NCBI GenBank assembly: GCA_014859225.1
Contig: JACUUP010000045.1
Coordinates: 1 to 10,549 of the forward strand
Length of the DNA: 10,549 nucleotides
DNA from: Candidatus Aerophobota bacterium
GTDB taxonomy: Bacteria; Aerophobota; Aerophobia; Aerophobales; B3-G15
Direction of reading: 5' to 3'
Each line of letters begins with the position of its first letter. The stretch's first letter is position 1. This document shows positions 1 through 8,559 of the stretch, in pieces. Both the position numbers and the translations under genes were made by a program. The notes beneath the pieces were generated by a model. That model had not been told where the DNA came from. It was given only the letters and a program-made list of their open reading frames with translations, and made no database searches.

Positions 1-1718
1 CTCTGGTAGGTTTTCTCACCCTCCTCCAGATCATGAGGTAATTCTTTGCCTTCAATCTCACTTACAGTTGATGTTTCTCTTTTTAAGCTAACAAAAACAT
101 TAAAATTGCTAAACCAGGGGCGTCCCAGACTAATTTCTCCACCTATCACATTTTTAACATAACCTTCATCAGCATTGTAAAACCTGTGTGTTTTGTTGTA
201 TACATTGAGACCGACTCGCGTAGATGTATTCCGCCACCATCTATCAACATAACTAATCTCGTAGTTACTTCTTCTCTCACCAAACTCACAGTCAAGGCTA
301 ACCATCTTCCCTTCCCCCCAGAGATTATCTCGGGAAAACTGGATAAATCCTTCCAGTCCAAGGGTAGAACTATAACTTGCACCCAAAAGGAGCTTTCCCA
401 TCCTTTCTCTTTCACTCACCTTCACAACAAGGTCTAAAATTGAAGGGTCTTGTGTTTCAACAGGTTCCATTTCAACTTTTTCAAAAAACCCCAGATTGTA
501 TAGCCTTCTCCAGCTCTCTACCATCTTGTTAGCATTAAAGATATCCCCTGAGTCTAAAAGAAGTGTTTGCTTGAAAGCCTTCCCCTTTGTCCTGTCATTG
601 CCCTCCACCCTTATGTTACCTACATGAATCTGGTTATTCTCTCTGATTAAAAGTTCAACATCTACCATGGACTTATCATGGTCAAAATTAAGGCTATTAT
701 CCACAATTGCATAAATATAACCTTTATCCCCATACATATTTTGAACTCTTCTAATGCTATCTCTAAGTTTAGCGGTGTTGAAAATTTCTCCTTTTCTTGG
801 GCTGATACGTTCTCTTATCTGTTTATCCGAAAAAATCTGGTTACCCTTTACACTTAAATTTCCCATGCGGTATCTTTGAGCTTCATCCACTTTAAGAAAA
901 ACCCTGACCCATCTTGTTCTATCCTTATCAAAAAACTGTAAATCAACAATATCAATACGGGTAAAATAAAACCCTCCTTTTTGGTACTCACCAGCCACCT
1001 TCCTTATATCTTCGTTTAAAACTTCAGGGTCAAAATACCTGTTAAACCTTGTTTGCATAAAAACACGAATTTTCGGATCGGTAAAAAATTCATTTCCTTC
1101 TATCTCTACCTCTATTACTCTGGCTCTTTCCCCCTTATTAATAGAAAAAATTGGCACAAAACTTTCATCTTCCCCGAATTCCCCTGAGGGGGTTGAAAAA
1201 TCCACCTGTGCCTGGGTGTATCCTATATTCTTAAAATAATTAAAAGTTTTTTCCTTTGTCTCCTGAGCTTTTCTGTAATTCCACGGCTCTTTTGCTTTTA
1301 AAGTAGTTAGTTTTCTGAGCTCGCTTGCCTCATTATCTTTCACTCCCGTAAATTCTATACTGCTCACCACAGGATATTCCCTCACTTCATAGATAAGAAT
1401 AATCCCCTCCTCTACAGTCTCTTTTAATGCTCTCACTGTGAGAAAATAACCCATATCATAAATTGCCTGTATATCTTTTCTTACATTATCCTCTAAAAGT
1501 AAAGTTTCAGGCTGGGTAAGGATTACCTTCCTTATTTCATCATCTGTTATAGTTTTGTTACCCTGAATTTCTACCTGAACAATCAAAGGAGGGGCAGCCA
1601 GAATTTGGAAAGATGGAAAAAAGAAAAAAAATAAAAAAAAACTTACAAAAAATAAATAAACCACATTCCTTTTAATAAAATCCCCCTCTACAAAAGAGGG
1701 GGAGAAGATTTTCATCAT
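1..1718 (-). CDS. bamA: Outer membrane protein assembly factor BamA (partial, C-terminal barrel cut off by window edge)
   Basis: BamA is the central Omp85-family subunit of the machine that folds and inserts beta-barrel proteins into the outer membrane. I translated this open frame by hand; 572 codons are in the window without a stop. A basic stretch (KRN, residues 16-18) and a very Phe-rich hydrophobic segment (about 19-36) form a signal peptide, probably cut near ILA-APP (about 41-42). Five POTRA domains follow, at about 45-115, 117-197, 200-280, 283-360 and 365-438, each with the usual beta-alpha-alpha-beta-beta pattern and glycines such as VEIQGN, VEIEGN, LSVKGN and IRVEGN. The barrel begins near 441, and DNLWGEGK (464-471) matches the early strands of Omp85 barrels. 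The rest, including the VRGY-type motif, is off the window. The start is uncertain: tandem ATGs at 1718 and 1715 have only a weak GGTG upstream, and GTG at 1664 is an alternative that would skip the hairpin at 1681-1703 but has an AGG only 3 nt away. The assignment to BamA rather than TamA rests on the five POTRAs. Confidence 0.92.
   Translation of the reverse strand, partial: MMKIFSPSFVEGDFIKRNVVYLFFVSFFLFFFFFPSFQILAAPPLIVQVEIQGNKTITDDEIRKVILTQPETLLLEDNVRKDIQAIYDMGYFLTVRALKETVEEGIILIYEVREYPVVSSIEFTGVKDNEASELRKLTTLKAKEPWNYRKAQETKEKTFNYFKNIGYTQAQVDFSTPSGEFGEDESFVPIFSINKGERARVIEVEIEGNEFFTDPKIRVFMQTRFNRYFDPEVLNEDIRKVAGEYQKGGFYFTRIDIVDLQFFDKDRTRWVRVFLKVDEAQRYRMGNLSVKGNQIFSDKQIRERISPRKGEIFNTAKLRDSIRRVQNMYGDKGYIYAIVDNSLNFDHDKSMVDVELLIRENNQIHVGNIRVEGNDRTKGKAFKQTLLLDSGDIFNANKMVESWRRLYNLGFFEKVEMEPVETQDPSILDLVVKVSERERMGKLLLGASYSSTLGLEGFIQFSRDNLWGEGKMVSLDCEFGERRSNYEISYVDRWWRNTSTRVGLNVYNKTHRFYNADEGYVKNVIGGEISLGRPWFSNFNVFVSLKRETSTVSEIEGKELPHDLEEGEKTYQ
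1681..1703 (-). terminator. Possible intrinsic terminator or attenuator hairpin between clpC and bamA
   Basis: The sequence holds a perfect 9-bp inverted repeat, TCCCCCTCT and AGAGGGGGA, around a 5-nt loop. Read on the minus strand the stem is followed by ATTTTATT, a short imperfect U-run, which suits termination downstream of clpC (stop at 1755). It lies inside the open frame of bamA if the ATG at 1718 or 1715 is used, and just upstream if the GTG at 1664 is used. It could therefore end clpC transcripts, attenuate bamA, or simply be a short dispersed palindrome read through as coding sequence. The hairpin itself is certain; its function is inferred. Confidence 0.5.
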
Positions 1719-1754
1719 ATGCACCACGTTTAGAATAGTAGTAACCGGTAACTC

Positions 1755-4208
1755 CTATTTAACCTTAGCTTTTTCTTCCTTTTCCTTCCTGGTAAATGTT
1801 AGCTGTCCATCTTTAACTTGAACGACCACCGTATCGCCTTCCTTAAACTTACCCTGGAGAATTTCCTCGGACAGAGGATTTTCAATTAATCTCTGAATGG
1901 CTCTTCTCAATGGACGGGCCCCAAAATCCGCATCGTAGCCCTCTTGAGCTATAATTGCTTTTGCTTCCGCAGACACTTCCAGGTTTACATTTTTTTCCTT
2001 TAAAAGTTCCTTTTCCTCGTTTAACATAAGCTCAACTATCTTTTTTATCTCCTCCCTGGAAAGAGGATGGAAAACAATTACCTCATCTAATCTATTTAAA
2101 AACTCGGGTCTAAAATGGCGTTTCAATTCAGCAAGAACAAGCGATTTCATCTCCTCGTAACTCATCCCACCCTCTCCACCTGAGCGAAAACCTACGCTGG
2201 CATCACTTTTTATCTGTTCGGCACCTAAATTTGAAGTCATAATAAGCACTGCATTTCTAAAGTCAACAACATGTCCCAGATTATCAGAAAGTCTACCATC
2301 CTCCATAATCTGAAGAAGAATGTTGAAAACATCAGGATGAGCTTTTTCAATTTCATCCAGTAAAACAACTGAATAAGGCCTGCGTCTTACCTTTTCAGTT
2401 AACTCCCCACCTTCCTCATATCCAACATATCCAGGAGGAGCACCTGTTAAACGAGAAACAGTGAATTTTTCCATGTACTCTGACATATCAAGACGAATCA
2501 TAGCATCCTCATCGCCGAATAAAAACTCAGCCAGACTTCTTGCAAGCTCTGTTTTACCCACACCAGTTGGACCAAGAAACATAAAACATCCTATGGGCCT
2601 TTTTATATTCTTCACCCCGGCCTGGGCACGGCGTATTGACTGAGCTACTGACTTGATTGCCTCTTCCTGTCCAACCATCCGTTTGTGGATACCCTCCTCC
2701 ATTCTCAAAAGACGTCTTGATTCCTCCTCGGTTAAATCACGCAAAGGAACATTTGTCCAGCTGGAAACAATATAGGCCATATCTTTTTCCGTCACTTTTT
2801 CCTCTTCAATCTTCTTTCCTTTCTCCTGTTCCCAGTGAGTTCGCTCTTCCATAAGCAGATGCCGCAGTTGTTTCTCCTTATCCCGCATTTTAGCCGCCTT
2901 TTCAAACTCCTGCGCCTTTATGGCTGCCTCTTTTTCTTTTCTGGCTTGCTCCAGCTCAATCTCAACACTTTTGAGCTTCTTGGGCCTGATACTGCTTTTA
3001 AGTCTTACCCGTGCTGAAGCTTCATCCATCACATCTATAGCCTTATCAGGCAAGAAACGTCCCTGAATGTAACGGTGGGAAAGCTTTGCTGCTGCATCCA
3101 GAGCTTCATTCGTGATATTCACCCGATGGAAAGCCTCATATCTATCTCTTAAACCTTTTAATATCTCAATAGTTTCCTTAACTGTTGGCTCATTTACCAT
3201 AACTGGCTGGAACCTTCTCTCCAGAGCCTCATCTCGTTCAATATATTTTCTATACTCATCAAGAGTAGTAGCCCCTACACACTGAAGCTCTCCTCTGGCC
3301 AGGGATGGCTTTAAGATATTAGAGGCATCTATAGCTCCCTCTGCCGCACCTGCTCCTACAAGAGTATGTACCTCATCAATAAAAAGTATTATGTTTTTAG
3401 CCTTCCTGATCTCATTTAAGATTCTCTCCATTCGCTTCTCAAACTCACCCCTGTATTTTGTCCCAGCAACTACTGAGCCAAGTTCAATAGTTACCAGTCT
3501 TTTATTTAACAGGGACTCAGGTAATGTCCCTGCCACTATCCGCTGAGCAATACCCTCAGCGATGGCAGTTTTCCCTACTCCTGCCTCTCCAATTAACACC
3601 GGGTTATTCTTGGTTCTTCTGGATAAAATCTGAATCACTCTTTCAATTTCCCGCTCTCTGCCTATCACAGGGTCAAGCTCACCCTGCCGTGCAAGCACAG
3701 TAAGGTCTCTGCCGTATCTATCCAGAGTTGGAGTATTGCTGGGCTGGGAAACTCTTTCCAGAGAGCTCTTTTCTCCAATAAGGGCAACAACTTCCTCGCG
3801 TACCCTTTCCAGCTCCACGCCTAAATTGGTTAAAATCTGAGCAGCCACTCCTTCTCCTTCTCTTATCAATCCCAAGAGAAGGTGCTCAGTTCCTATATAG
3901 TTATGGCCCAGATTACGCGCCTCATTCACGGCTAGCTCTAAAACTTTTTTGGCTCGAGGAGTAAAAGGTATCTGTCCCAAAAATAAAGACCCTCCTCCTC
4001 TTCCCACAGCTCTTTCCACCTCCTGGCGAACCTGTCCAAGGTCTACTCCCAAACTTTGCAGGGATAAAGCAGCCACTCCTTCTCCTTCTCTTATCAATCC
4101 TAAGAGAAGGTGCTCAGTTCCAAGATAATCATGGTCTAACCTCTTAGCTTCCTCTCGAGCTAAAAGGATTACTCTTCTTGCTTTTTCGGTGAATCTGTTA
4201 AACATCAT
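1755..4208 (-). CDS. clpC: ATP-dependent Clp protease ATP-binding subunit ClpC
   Basis: ClpC is a cytosolic Hsp100 unfoldase that forms an ATP-driven hexamer and feeds substrates to the ClpP peptidase. The 817-residue length matches ClpC. An N domain of two Clp repeats (about 3-68 and 79-144) is followed by AAA+ module D1 (Walker A GEAGVGKT 207-214, Walker B LFIDE 275-279), a UVR-like coiled linker (about 414-450) and module D2 (Walker A GPTGVGKT 546-553, Walker B LLDE 616-619). The VGF tripeptide at 672-674 sits where the ClpP-docking loop of ClpA/ClpC lies, so partnership with ClpP is expected; no clpP is in the window. The UVR-like linker and single short middle region argue against ClpB, which has a long M domain. 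Tandem ATGs at 4208 and 4205 both follow GGGAG; the second has the better spacing (6 nt), while MMF is a common ClpC beginning. A promoter-like sequence lies immediately upstream. The tail is rich in Lys/Glu. The two N-domain repeats share an almost identical 54-bp DNA block. Confidence 0.97.
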   Translation of the reverse strand: MMFNRFTEKARRVILLAREEAKRLDHDYLGTEHLLLGLIREGEGVAALSLQSLGVDLGQVRQEVERAVGRGGGSLFLGQIPFTPRAKKVLELAVNEARNLGHNYIGTEHLLLGLIREGEGVAAQILTNLGVELERVREEVVALIGEKSSLERVSQPSNTPTLDRYGRDLTVLARQGELDPVIGREREIERVIQILSRRTKNNPVLIGEAGVGKTAIAEGIAQRIVAGTLPESLLNKRLVTIELGSVVAGTKYRGEFEKRMERILNEIRKAKNIILFIDEVHTLVGAGAAEGAIDASNILKPSLARGELQCVGATTLDEYRKYIERDEALERRFQPVMVNEPTVKETIEILKGLRDRYEAFHRVNITNEALDAAAKLSHRYIQGRFLPDKAIDVMDEASARVRLKSSIRPKKLKSVEIELEQARKEKEAAIKAQEFEKAAKMRDKEKQLRHLLMEERTHWEQEKGKKIEEEKVTEKDMAYIVSSWTNVPLRDLTEEESRRLLRMEEGIHKRMVGQEEAIKSVAQSIRRAQAGVKNIKRPIGCFMFLGPTGVGKTELARSLAEFLFGDEDAMIRLDMSEYMEKFTVSRLTGAPPGYVGYEEGGELTEKVRRRPYSVVLLDEIEKAHPDVFNILLQIMEDGRLSDNLGHVVDFRNAVLIMTSNLGAEQIKSDASVGFRSGGEGGMSYEEMKSLVLAELKRHFRPEFLNRLDEVIVFHPLSREEIKKIVELMLNEEKELLKEKNVNLEVSAEAKAIIAQEGYDADFGARPLRRAIQRLIENPLSEEILQGKFKEGDTVVVQVKDGQLTFTRKEKEEKAKVK
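3840..3893. repeat. 54-bp direct repeat, copy in the second Clp N-domain repeat of clpC
   Basis: This block matches 4068-4121 at 53 of 54 positions, offset by 228 nt (76 codons). It encodes residues 106-123 of ClpC (GTEHLLLG onward to VAA). The one difference is a synonymous Leu codon, TTG here and TTA in the other copy. Similarity stops abruptly on both sides. Confidence 0.9.
4068..4121. repeat. 54-bp direct repeat, copy in the first Clp N-domain repeat of clpC
   Basis: This is the partner of 3840-3893 and encodes residues 30-47 of ClpC. Both copies encode the same 18 residues with the same codons apart from one Leu codon. The protein duplication is ancient in Clp N domains; the DNA identity is what is unusual. 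Confidence 0.9.
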
Positions 4209-4238
4209 TATCTCCCTTTCTGGGTAAATTCACCTTAA

Positions 4239-5560
<1,322 letters not shown>

Positions 5561-5567
5561 CTATAAA

Positions 5568-6953
5568 TCAAACTCTTTGAAATTCTGGATTTTCAAAACG
5601 GGTATATTCGGCGATAAAAGTTAGCCGTATTTTATCTACCGGACCACGACGTTGCTTGTTAATGATAACCTCAGCTATCCCTTCATCCTCAGAACTGTGG
5701 GAGTAATAGTGCTCCCGGTACAAAGATAAAACTAAGTCCGCATCCTGCTCTATCGCACCTGACTCTCTCAAATCTGAAAGCCTGGGTCTTTTATCCTCCC
5801 GCTGTTCTACCGCTCTTGATAGCTGAGATATTGCCATAACTGGAACATTCAGCTCTCTTGCCAGCGCTTTCAAGCTCCTTGATATCTCTGAAATCTGCTG
5901 CTGTCTATTTTCAACCCTGCGGTCTCCTGCCATTAACTGGAGGTAATCTACTACCACCAGCTTTATATCCTGCTCTGCTTTTAACCTTCTTGCCTTTGCC
6001 CGAAGTTCCATAACAGAGATATTGGGACTGTCATCTATAAAAATTGGCACCTGTGCCAGAACTCCTGCCGCATCGGTTAACCTTGACCAGTCCTCCTCGG
6101 ATAAAAATCCCGTTCTAAGCTTCTGGCTATTAACCCGAGCTTCAGCGCAAAGCATCCTCTCCACCAGTTGTTCCCTGGCACTTTCCAGACTGAAGATGAG
6201 ACAGGCTGCTCCAGCCTCAACACTTGCAGTGCGCGTCATGTTTAGCGCAAGAGCTGTTTTCCCCATAGAAGGTCTTCCTGCTATGACTATAAAATCGGAG
6301 TTTTGCAATCCCGAGGTTAACCTGTCAAGTTCAATAAATCCAGTCGGGATACCTGTAATTTGCTCTTTTCTTTGATAAAGAGCTTCTATATGCTCAAATG
6401 TCTTGGTTAAAACATCCTTGATATGGGAAAAAGACCTTTTGTTTGTATCCTGAGTAGCATTAAAAACTAAACTCTGCGCCCTGTCTAAAATAATTTCAAG
6501 GTCAAGTGAATCTTCATAGGATAAACTGGCTATCTCGTAGGATGCCCTCAGGAGGTTCCTGAGAATGTACTTTTCCTTAACAATATTAGCATAATACTCC
6601 ACATTAGCTGTGGTAATTACCGAATTAACTAAATCAACCAGATAGGCAGAACCTCCTATTTTTTCTAATTTGCCCTGCTTGCGAAACTCCTCCCTTAAAG
6701 TAATTAAATCTACAGGACTGTTGGAATCAAATAGTTTTAAAATGCCTTCATATGTTATTTTGTGAATATCCGAATAAAAAACATCGGGATTATCTATTAT
6801 CTGGATTACCCTGGGTAAAGCCTCTTTTTCCAGTAGCATCACACCAAGGACACAGCGCTCAGCCTCTAAGGAATGAGGAGGAATTTTCTCCACTAAATTG
6901 GTTTTACCTGAACCCGATGTCCAATCTGTCTTTTTTAAATCTTTTGTAGACAT
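5568..6953 (-). CDS. dnaB: Replicative DNA helicase DnaB
   Basis: DnaB is the hexameric 5'-3' helicase at the replication fork. Numbered from the ATG at 6953 it has 461 residues, a normal length. The all-helical N-terminal primase-interacting domain spans about 24-170, starting at the typical PPHSLEAERCVLG (25-37). The RecA-like C-terminal domain spans about 195-461, with Walker A GRPSMGKT (226-233), FSLE carrying the catalytic Glu (257), Walker B VVVDYLQLM (333-341), a conserved SQLSRAVEQR segment (376-385), LSDLRESGAIEQDAD (392-406) and NKQRRGP (432-438) with the candidate arginine finger. No intein interrupts these motifs. An upstream in-frame TTG at 6992 would overlap serA and add 13 unrelated residues; the ATG at 6953 is preferred although its ribosome site (AAAGATAG) is weak, which may point to coupling with serA, whose stop is only 13 nt upstream. 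The usual upstream neighbour rplI is absent. Confidence 0.96.
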   Translation of the reverse strand: MSTKDLKKTDWTSGSGKTNLVEKIPPHSLEAERCVLGVMLLEKEALPRVIQIIDNPDVFYSDIHKITYEGILKLFDSNSPVDLITLREEFRKQGKLEKIGGSAYLVDLVNSVITTANVEYYANIVKEKYILRNLLRASYEIASLSYEDSLDLEIILDRAQSLVFNATQDTNKRSFSHIKDVLTKTFEHIEALYQRKEQITGIPTGFIELDRLTSGLQNSDFIVIAGRPSMGKTALALNMTRTASVEAGAACLIFSLESAREQLVERMLCAEARVNSQKLRTGFLSEEDWSRLTDAAGVLAQVPIFIDDSPNISVMELRAKARRLKAEQDIKLVVVDYLQLMAGDRRVENRQQQISEISRSLKALARELNVPVMAISQLSRAVEQREDKRPRLSDLRESGAIEQDADLVLSLYREHYYSHSSEDEGIAEVIINKQRRGPVDKIRLTFIAEYTRFENPEFQRV

Positions 6954-6966
6954 AACTATCTTTAAA

Positions 6967-8544
6967 TTATAAATGGACCAGTTTCGCGCCAAGCACTTCT
7001 TCTATATCCTGAAGAGCCTGTATAACCTTTAGAGTGGGAGAAGAATCTAAGGAATAAACAGACACATTTTCTTCCCCCGGGGCAGCTCTTCCCATGTGCA
7101 GACCCGCAATGTTTATTCCAAATTCGCCCAAAGTTGAACTTATCTTTCCCACAGCACCTGGTTTATCTACATTCCTGCAAATCAAAAGATGACCCTGGGG
7201 AATAAATTCCAGATAGTGGTTATTTATTCTCACCACATAGGGTATCTTTTTCTCCAGGAGAGTCCCTTCTACCTCAAGCTTCGTATCATCACTAAAAACT
7301 CTAACCTCTACAACGGATGAGTACTCTTTTTCTTCTGTTGTTTTCACCTCAGATACTTTAATACCTCTTTCTTTTGCCAGAACAGGAGCATTAATATAGT
7401 TTACCCCCTCTTTTAAAACAAAACTTAAAAGACCCTTTATAAGCGCAGATGTCAGAGGTTTTACCTCATACTCAGCTAAATCCCCTTTATAGATAACCTC
7501 TACATCTTTTAGATTCCCTTCCACAAGCTGAGCCGCTAAAGTTCCCATCTTTTCCACCAGGGAAAGATAACCTCCAATTTTTTTCTTCAAATGAAGAGGA
7601 AAGCTTGGAATATTAACCGCATTTCTTATCTCCCCTTTCTTGAGAGCATCAATAATCTGGGTAGTAATCTCCTCTGCCACCCTTACCTGAGCTTCCCTGG
7701 TTGATGCACCCAGGTGAGGAGTAACTATCACTGAATCAAGCTCCAAAAGGGGACTTCCAAAAGGCTTACCATTTTCAAAAACATCAAGAGCGGCACCTTT
7801 CACTTTCCCGGTTTTTATAGCTCGCAAAAGTGCCCCCTCATCTATAACACCACCCCGGGCGCAGTTAATCACTCTAACACCATTTTTCATCAAAGAAAAT
7901 TCCCGCTCACTTATCAAGCATTTTGTATGCTCAGTTAGGGGAGTATGGATGGTTAAATAATCTACTGCCGAGAGAAGCTCATCCAGACTGCATAAAATTA
8001 CTCCAATCTCCTCAGCTTTCTGCCTGCTGGTAAAAGGGTCGTAAGCCATAACCTTCATCCCCAAACATTGAGCTCGTCTTGCTACCTGGGAGCCAATTCT
8101 TCCAAGACCAATAACCCCCAGAGTTTTCCCGTAAATTTCTGTCCCCATAAATTTTTTCCTATCCCATATACCCTTTTTTAAACTGAGATGCGCCTGGGGA
8201 ATATTCCTGGATAAAGAAAGAAGCATAGAAACTGTGTGCTCTGCAGCTGAAATTGTATTACTTTCCGGAGTATTCATTACTATTATACCTTTTCTTGTGG
8301 CTGCATCTACATCTATATTATCAAGACCTGTCCCTGCTCTACCAATTATTTTCAGATTAGAGGCGGCGTTAATTATCGTCTCGGTTACCTTCGTTTCACT
8401 GCGAACAATTAAAGCATCATACTCGGGAATAATTCTAACAAGCTCATCCTCACCCCTATTTTTTCCCTCTGTTACCTCAAAACCTTCATCACAAAGCTTT
8501 GCTATACCCTCTTCAGATAAAGAATCAGTTATTAAAATTTTCAA
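6967..8544 (-). CDS. serA: D-3-phosphoglycerate dehydrogenase (long, regulated form)
   Basis: SerA oxidises 3-phosphoglycerate to 3-phosphohydroxypyruvate with NAD, opening serine synthesis. The 525 residues match the long form known from Mycobacterium and Bacillus. The substrate-binding domain is split (about 1-98 and 283-316) around the Rossmann domain with GLGRIG (146-151). The catalytic set is visible: Arg230 in NCARGG, Glu257 in LDVFE and His277 in TPHLGAST. An intervening ASB-like domain follows (about 318-447) and then a C-terminal ACT domain (about 453-525; CRNVDKPGAVG, then GINIAGLHMGR), the usual site for serine feedback inhibition. The loop after Glu257 reads NGKPFGSPLLEL instead of the common EEPP-type sequence. 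The start is TTG at 8544 behind a strong AGGGAGGT; this gives the standard MKILITDSLS beginning. It lies 15 nt after the class V aminotransferase, so the two are almost surely co-transcribed. Confidence 0.96.
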   Translation of the reverse strand: MKILITDSLSEEGIAKLCDEGFEVTEGKNRGEDELVRIIPEYDALIVRSETKVTETIINAASNLKIIGRAGTGLDNIDVDAATRKGIIVMNTPESNTISAAEHTVSMLLSLSRNIPQAHLSLKKGIWDRKKFMGTEIYGKTLGVIGLGRIGSQVARRAQCLGMKVMAYDPFTSRQKAEEIGVILCSLDELLSAVDYLTIHTPLTEHTKCLISEREFSLMKNGVRVINCARGGVIDEGALLRAIKTGKVKGAALDVFENGKPFGSPLLELDSVIVTPHLGASTREAQVRVAEEITTQIIDALKKGEIRNAVNIPSFPLHLKKKIGGYLSLVEKMGTLAAQLVEGNLKDVEVIYKGDLAEYEVKPLTSALIKGLLSFVLKEGVNYINAPVLAKERGIKVSEVKTTEEKEYSSVVEVRVFSDDTKLEVEGTLLEKKIPYVVRINNHYLEFIPQGHLLICRNVDKPGAVGKISSTLGEFGINIAGLHMGRAAPGEENVSVYSLDSSPTLKVIQALQDIEEVLGAKLVHL

Positions 8545-8548
8545 CGAT

Positions 8549-8556
8549 ACCTCCCT
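8549..8556 (-). promoter_or_regulatory. Ribosome binding site fixing the TTG start of serA
   Basis: AGGGAGGT on the minus strand lies 4 nt before TTG at 8544 (5 nt from its GGAGG core). It sits in the 15-nt gap after the aminotransferase stop and decides the start of serA. Confidence 0.8.
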
Positions 8557-8559
8557 GCG

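Noticed and set aside
186-437. Open frames on the plus strand opposite bamA, clpC, purA, dnaB, serA and the aminotransferase.
   Set aside because: They lie wholly opposite well-supported conserved genes, have no ribosome sites that I could see, and show no domain or motif.
1618-1660. Long A-rich runs (nine and eight A) that might mark a frameshift in the bamA 5' end.
   Set aside because: The minus-strand frame reads through without a stop and gives a plausible Phe-rich signal peptide joined correctly to POTRA1, so no error needs to be assumed.
6899-6916. SGSGKT near the DnaB N terminus, resembling a second Walker A motif.
   Set aside because: It lies in a polar N-terminal extension with no preceding hydrophobic strand; the real Walker A is at residues 226-233.
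6953-6992. A longer DnaB starting at TTG 6992 and overlapping the end of serA.
   Set aside because: The extra 13 residues do not resemble DnaB N termini and no ribosome site precedes the TTG; ATG at 6953 is simpler.
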